A DNA stretch of 36,789 nucleotides, taken from positions 1-36,789 of the forward strand of contig JAISEJ010000176.1 in NCBI GenBank assembly GCA_031264155.1, written 5' to 3'. The translations under genes and the position numbers were made by a program. Positions 33,861 through 36,789 of the stretch are shown piece by piece. Positions within the stretch are counted from its first letter, which is position 1, and each line of letters begins with the position of its first letter. Source of the DNA: Tannerella sp. GTDB taxonomy: Bacteria; Bacteroidota; Bacteroidia; Bacteroidales; Tannerellaceae. Below the pieces are notes generated by a model. The model saw nothing but the letters and a program-made list of their open reading frames with translations, was not told where the DNA came from and made no database searches.

Positions 33861-34706
33861 ATGATGAGGACAAAACAATTGAATATAAAAGGTCGGTTGA
33901 TGGTGCTGGATACGCCTGTTGTGATGGGCATACTCAACGTAACGCCGGATTCGTTTTACGCCGGGAGCCGGCAACAGAATGAAGCGGCTGTCGCCAGGCG
34001 TATCGAAGCGATAATAGCCGAAGGCGGCGGCATGGTAGATGTCGGCGGGTATTCCTCGCGCCCGGATGCGGCGGACGTATCTGCCGGGGAAGAATGGAGC
34101 AGGGTAGAGCCGGCCTTGAAAATGCTGCAGTGCGACTATCCCGGAATTGCCGTATCGATTGATACATTCAGGGCGGATCTGGCGCGGCGTGCAGTGGAAG
34201 AATACGGGGTTGCCGTCATTAATGATATTTCCGGCGGAAGTATGGATGAAAGCATGTTTGAGACGGTGGCGCGGCTGAACGTGCCCTACGTGCTTATGCA
34301 CATGCGCGGCGTTCCGCAGACAATGCAGCAGCATACGGATTATCGCAATCTTATCGAAGACGTCATGCTGTATTTTGCCGGGAAACTGCGGACGTTAAGG
34401 CTGTCGGGCGTCAATGACGTCATCATCGACCCCGGTTTCGGCTTCGCCAAGACGCTCGACCAGAACTATGAGCTGATGCGTTACTTGAATGAGTTCTCGA
34501 CGATGCTTGAGTGCCCCTTGCTGGTAGGCATTTCCCGCAAAAGTATGATATACGGACTGCTGGGCGGCGCGGCTGACGACAGCCTTAACGGTACGGCCGT
34601 GCTCAACACGTTCGCCCTGCTCAACGGAGCAGATCTGCTGCGGGTACATGATGTGAAAGCCGCAGTCGAAGCTGTCAAAATTATAACTAAATTAAAACAC
34701 GGATAA
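33861..34706 (+). CDS. folP: Dihydropteroate synthase
   Basis: The product is 281 aa from the ATG at 33861; ATG 33864 and an upstream TTG (33858) are alternatives. Family blocks are VMGILNVTPDSFYAGS, MVDVGGYSSRPDAADV, SIDTFRADLARRAVE, VINDISGG, VLMHMRG, DVIIDPGFGFAKT, LVGISRKSMI and a terminal LLRVHDVKAAVEAVKI. It condenses p-aminobenzoate with dihydropterin pyrophosphate in folate synthesis and is the target of sulfonamides. GGYSSRP replaces the GGESTRP of many phyla, as is usual in Bacteroidota. The cdaA start follows the stop by one base, so the pair is co-transcribed and likely coupled. Confidence 0.95.
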   Translation: MMRTKQLNIKGRLMVLDTPVVMGILNVTPDSFYAGSRQQNEAAVARRIEAIIAEGGGMVDVGGYSSRPDAADVSAGEEWSRVEPALKMLQCDYPGIAVSIDTFRADLARRAVEEYGVAVINDISGGSMDESMFETVARLNVPYVLMHMRGVPQTMQQHTDYRNLIEDVMLYFAGKLRTLRLSGVNDVIIDPGFGFAKTLDQNYELMRYLNEFSTMLECPLLVGISRKSMIYGLLGGAADDSLNGTAVLNTFALLNGADLLRVHDVKAAVEAVKIITKLKHG

Positions 34707-34707
34707 T

Positions 34708-35478
34708 ATGTTTATTTCATTCGGGATAAAAGACGCAATAGATATTATTCTGGTAGCATTCCTGATGTACCAGACTTACAAGCTGATGAAAAGCTCCGGC
34801 ACATTAACCATATTCAGCGGGGTCGTATCCATCATTGCAGTATGGGTGCTCGTTTCGCAAGTCCTGGAAATGCGCCTGATGGGCGCTATACTGGACAAGT
34901 TTATAAGCGTCGGATTCATTGTCCTGGTAATCATATTTCAGGATGAGATACGCCGTTTCCTTATTGCGCTGGGATCCAACCGGGGCTGGCGCATTTTCTA
35001 CAATTTTTTCAGGAAGAAGGATGACGGCTCCGCCGCCCAGAAATTCATTGCGCCGGTCGTGCTGGCATGCATGAACCTTGCCAAAAAGAAGACAGGCGCG
35101 CTTATTGTGATACAGCATGAAATGGATTTGTCCACCTATATCCAGACCGGCGAAATGTTTACCGCCGACGTGAATGCCCGCCTCATCGAAAACATCTTCT
35201 TTAAAAACAGTCCGCTTCATGACGGGGCGATGATCATTGCCGGCGGCGAAATCAAAGCCGCCGGATGCATCCTGCCGGTAGCGCATAACGTCGAAATACC
35301 CAGGGACATGGGCTTGCGCCACCGTTCCGGCCTGGGAATGTCCATCGAAACAGACGCTCCAGTCATCATCGTATCGGAAGAAAGAGGCTCCATCACCGTC
35401 GCACATAACGGAAAACTAAGCGTCGACATTTCCGCCGAAGATTTGCAACTGATTCTCTCCGGCGAAAAAGACGTCTGA
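34708..35478 (+). CDS. cdaA: Membrane diadenylate cyclase (c-di-AMP synthase)
   Basis: The product is 256 aa, normal for CdaA/DacA. Three N-terminal membrane segments (about 8-26, 32-52 and 62-78) are followed by the cytosolic DAC domain. Catalytic motifs are DGA at 172-174 (SPLHDGAMII) and RHRSG at 204-208 (GLRHRSGLG). It makes cyclic di-AMP from two ATP, which controls potassium and osmolyte transport and cell-wall homeostasis. No CdaR or glmM is next to it, unlike in Firmicutes; instead it is coupled to folP, an arrangement I recall as common in Bacteroidota. Confidence 0.95.
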   Translation: MFISFGIKDAIDIILVAFLMYQTYKLMKSSGTLTIFSGVVSIIAVWVLVSQVLEMRLMGAILDKFISVGFIVLVIIFQDEIRRFLIALGSNRGWRIFYNFFRKKDDGSAAQKFIAPVVLACMNLAKKKTGALIVIQHEMDLSTYIQTGEMFTADVNARLIENIFFKNSPLHDGAMIIAGGEIKAAGCILPVAHNVEIPRDMGLRHRSGLGMSIETDAPVIIVSEERGSITVAHNGKLSVDISAEDLQLILSGEKDV

Positions 35479-35492
35479 AGCGTGCCGGGAAT

Positions 35493-35537
35493 CTCGCAGG
35501 CATAGCGAGGCATGTTTCCGGACGGATTGCCGGAAAC
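35493..35537. other. Two tandem hairpins after cdaA
   Basis: CTCGC pairs with GCGAG (about 35493-35509), and GTTTCCGG (35514-35521) pairs perfectly with CCGGAAAC (35530-35537). There is no T-tract, so an ordinary intrinsic terminator is unlikely; they could stabilise the folP-cdaA mRNA end or be REP-type sequence. Confidence 0.4.
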
Positions 35538-35605
35538 GGCGCCGGAACAAAGGCTTTCGCAGGCGGGCTTTTGACGTGTGGTAAGCAGCGGCCGATACGG
35601 TATTA

Positions 35606-35706
35606 TGTAGGGGCGTAGCGCGCTACGCCCTTCCCGGTACAACACCCCCGGTACAACACCCTCCCGGTACGACGTAAATAAGGGCGTAGCACGCTACGCC
35701 CCTACA
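35606..35706. mobile_element. About 100-bp MITE-like element with 27-nt terminal inverted repeats
   Basis: Left end 35606-35632 (TGTAGGGGCGTAGCG...) and right end 35680-35706 are inverted copies differing at one position. Each end is itself palindromic (GGGCGTAGCG / CGCTACGCCC type). Between them CCCGGTAC(A/G)AC occurs three times. There is no coding capacity. The outer GTAGGGGC arm is reminiscent of the GTAGAGAC arm of the 28-nt palindromes, so they could share an origin. Confidence 0.7.
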
Positions 35707-35821
35707 CAATCCACAATACATAACATACAACACACAATATCCACAATCCACATCGTCGCGCATGGACTTTCCGGCAAAAAAATAACATACCGATAAAAAA
35801 ACGATTTTTTTATGTTTTCAT

Positions 35822-35851
35822 TTTGTTTTTCAAAAAAAAGCAATATCTTTG
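35822..35851 (+). promoter_or_regulatory. Strong Bacteroidota-type promoter upstream of array 2
   Basis: TTTG (35822-35825), 18 nt, then TATCTTTG (35844-35851), an exact minus-7 box one base short of ideal spacing. It faces the repeat ORF at 36052 and the secreted-protein gene at 36584, leaving a leader of about 190 nt for the first. Confidence 0.65.
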
Positions 35852-36051
35852 CCGGCGTTTGTATATGTCTTTTAAAAGTGTATAAATCATGTCTTTTGAA
35901 AGTATATGCATTGTGGTTTTTAAAATAATAGTATGTCAGACATTAATGTAAAATATTCATCCCGTTTTGAGTTAATTAACATCCTTATGTTGATTAATAA
36001 GGTATGGGCGAGCGCATACTCGCGTGGTTTTACAGGGAAAGAAATAAATCT

Positions 36052-36486
36052 ATGAAAAACCATCCCTTAATTTTATTCGTTATTGAACTTTTATCCGGCG
36101 TAAGGAATTTATTCCATGGCGCGGGTAACTTATTTTTTGACGTCCACATTCCAATTGTGGAGCGCCACATTCCAATTGTGGGGAACCACATTCCAATTGT
36201 GGGGCGCCACATTCCAATTGTGGGGAACCACATTTCATTTGTGGGACGCCACATTCCAATTGTGGGGAACCACATTCCATTTGTGGGACGCCACAATCCA
36301 ATTGTGGGGAACCACATTCCAATTGTGGGGCGCCACAATTCAATTGTGGGGAACCACATTTCAGTTGTGGGGCGCCACAATTTGTTTATGGACGTTAATA
36401 ATTCGCTTATGGGCGTTGGGGAATCATTCGCCGGAAAACGCGATCCGCCTGTTGTAGGCTTACTTTCACTTGATGAGATACGATAA
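36052..36486 (+). CDS. Small heptad-repeat protein encoded through array 2
   Basis: The product is 144 aa from the ATG at 36052, preceded by A-rich GAAATAAAT; an in-frame ATG at 36004 would add 16 residues. A non-repetitive N-terminus (MKNHPLILFVIELLSGVRNLF), moderately hydrophobic, is followed by 12 clear heptads of the HIPIVGN / HIPIVGR type, alternating GN and GR, with diverged heptads at both edges (GNLFFDV, HNLFMDV, NNSLMGV) and a short unique tail (SFAGKRDPPVVGLLSLDEIR). Unlike array 1 it has unique flanks, a promoter and diverged heptads, all of which favour real coding. The other frames are also open because of the repeat, so caution is needed. Family unrecognised; it lies about 100 bp before the secreted-protein gene. 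Confidence 0.45.
   Translation: MKNHPLILFVIELLSGVRNLFHGAGNLFFDVHIPIVERHIPIVGNHIPIVGRHIPIVGNHISFVGRHIPIVGNHIPFVGRHNPIVGNHIPIVGRHNSIVGNHISVVGRHNLFMDVNNSLMGVGESFAGKRDPPVVGLLSLDEIR
36144..36395. repeat. Tandem array of 21-bp palindromic repeats (array 2)
   Basis: CCAC-initiated units begin at 36144 and then every 21 bp to 36375: twelve copies without an indel, with degenerate copies on both sides. The consensus is a dyad CCACATTCCAATTGTGG plus a four-base linker alternating GGAA and GGCG, so a 42-bp higher-order unit exists. One copy (36333) is the perfect palindrome CCACAATTCAATTGTGG. No unique spacers, so not CRISPR. Confidence 0.92.
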
Positions 36487-36583
36487 TTTTAATTACCGTA
36501 CCGGGGCAAGCGTCCGTCACGACAATAAATAAAAAACATCAGCATATAAATAAAAAAGTTACAAATACAAAAAGGTGGATATT

Positions 36584-36789
36584 ATGAATAACATGAAAGG
36601 AATTAAACAGTGTGTCATCGCGGCAATTTTTCTCTTAACAGTGACAACCCGGAACGCAACGGCGCAAACGCAGCGTCCCGGCGGCATAAACAACTCCAAC
36701 TACACCTGGCTGGCGTGGCTCACGCCGGACAGCTACAACAACGGAATCTGGACGAACCTGATACAAGGCTCGGCAAGTGTCGGTGATTT
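36584..36789 (+). CDS. N-terminus of a secreted protein (runs off the window)
   Basis: Sixty-eight codons are visible. The ATG at 36584 has a comparatively good ribosome binding site (AAAGGTGG, 36571-36578). Residues 1-28 are a signal peptide (MNNMKGIKQCVIAAIFLLTV, ending ATAQ), after which comes TQRPGGINNSNYTWLAWLTPD and GIWTNLIQGSASVGDF. A PGG motif followed by a Trp/Leu-rich strand after the signal peptide resembles the start of LamG/concanavalin-like or other large T9SS-exported surface proteins of Bacteroidales. The C-terminus is not in the window, so sorting-domain and size claims cannot be tested. Array 2 lies directly upstream. Confidence 0.75.
   Translation, partial: MNNMKGIKQCVIAAIFLLTVTTRNATAQTQRPGGINNSNYTWLAWLTPDSYNNGIWTNLIQGSASVGD

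Noticed and set aside
36030-36380. Minus-strand repeat ORF rich in Trp and Pro opposite array 2
   Set aside because: A stop-free 21-bp repeat leaves several frames open by necessity; this one lacks unique flanks and a promoter.

Overview
The window looks like a chromosomal segment of a Bacteroidales bacterium (phylum Bacteroidota). Evidence: several upstream regions carry the Bacteroidota promoter signature (TTTG, about 19 nt, TAnnTTTG); ribosome binding sites are weak and A-rich; there are SusC/RagA remnants, a giant secreted protein with a type IX secretion (T9SS)-like C-terminus, a Cbp1-type lipoprotein, a DUF3822-rsmD pair and a Flavobacterium-type tyrosine ammonia-lyase. No rRNA, tRNA or CRISPR array was seen. 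Genus cannot be fixed from the sequence alone.

Layout. 1-1383: no convincing conventional gene; an array of 42-bp palindromic repeats, two 28-nt palindromes and a small inverted-repeat element. 1384-10302: one 2,972-aa secreted protein with exact 140-aa internal repeats. 10458-19000: housekeeping block with a YgjP-like metallopeptidase, a minus-strand unit (conserved protein, rsmI, Cbp1-like lipoprotein), a RecD-like helicase, a pilin-like protein, a DUF3822 protein, rsmD and cardiolipin synthase. 19039-25292: operon purF-like, carA, carB (minus). 25412-25774: small membrane protein with a textbook promoter. 26201-27917: wreck of a polysaccharide utilisation locus (lipoprotein start, SusC pieces, glycosidase tail). 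27964-33718: minus-strand run murF, tyrosine ammonia-lyase, small protein, acyltransferase, PaaK-like ligase. 33861-35478: folP and cdaA, divergent from murF. 35479-36789: hairpins, a second inverted-repeat element, a strong promoter, an array of 21-bp palindromic repeats inside a small ORF, and the start of another secreted protein.

How the genes fit together. The housekeeping parts serve nucleotide supply (PurF-like, CarAB), ribosome maturation (RsmI, RsmD), peptidoglycan (MurF), folate (FolP), c-di-AMP (CdaA) and membrane lipid (Cls). The ammonia-lyase group could make and activate 4-coumarate, the usual starter of flexirubin/aryl-polyene pigments, but the chain-elongation genes are not in the window.

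Most unusual feature: two unrelated-looking repeat arrays, one at each end, both built from short dyads opening with CCAC and closing with GTGG, with symmetry centres about 21 bp apart, and each lying upstream of a gene for a secreted protein. They may be coding heptad repeats, DNA-level protein-binding arrays, or both.
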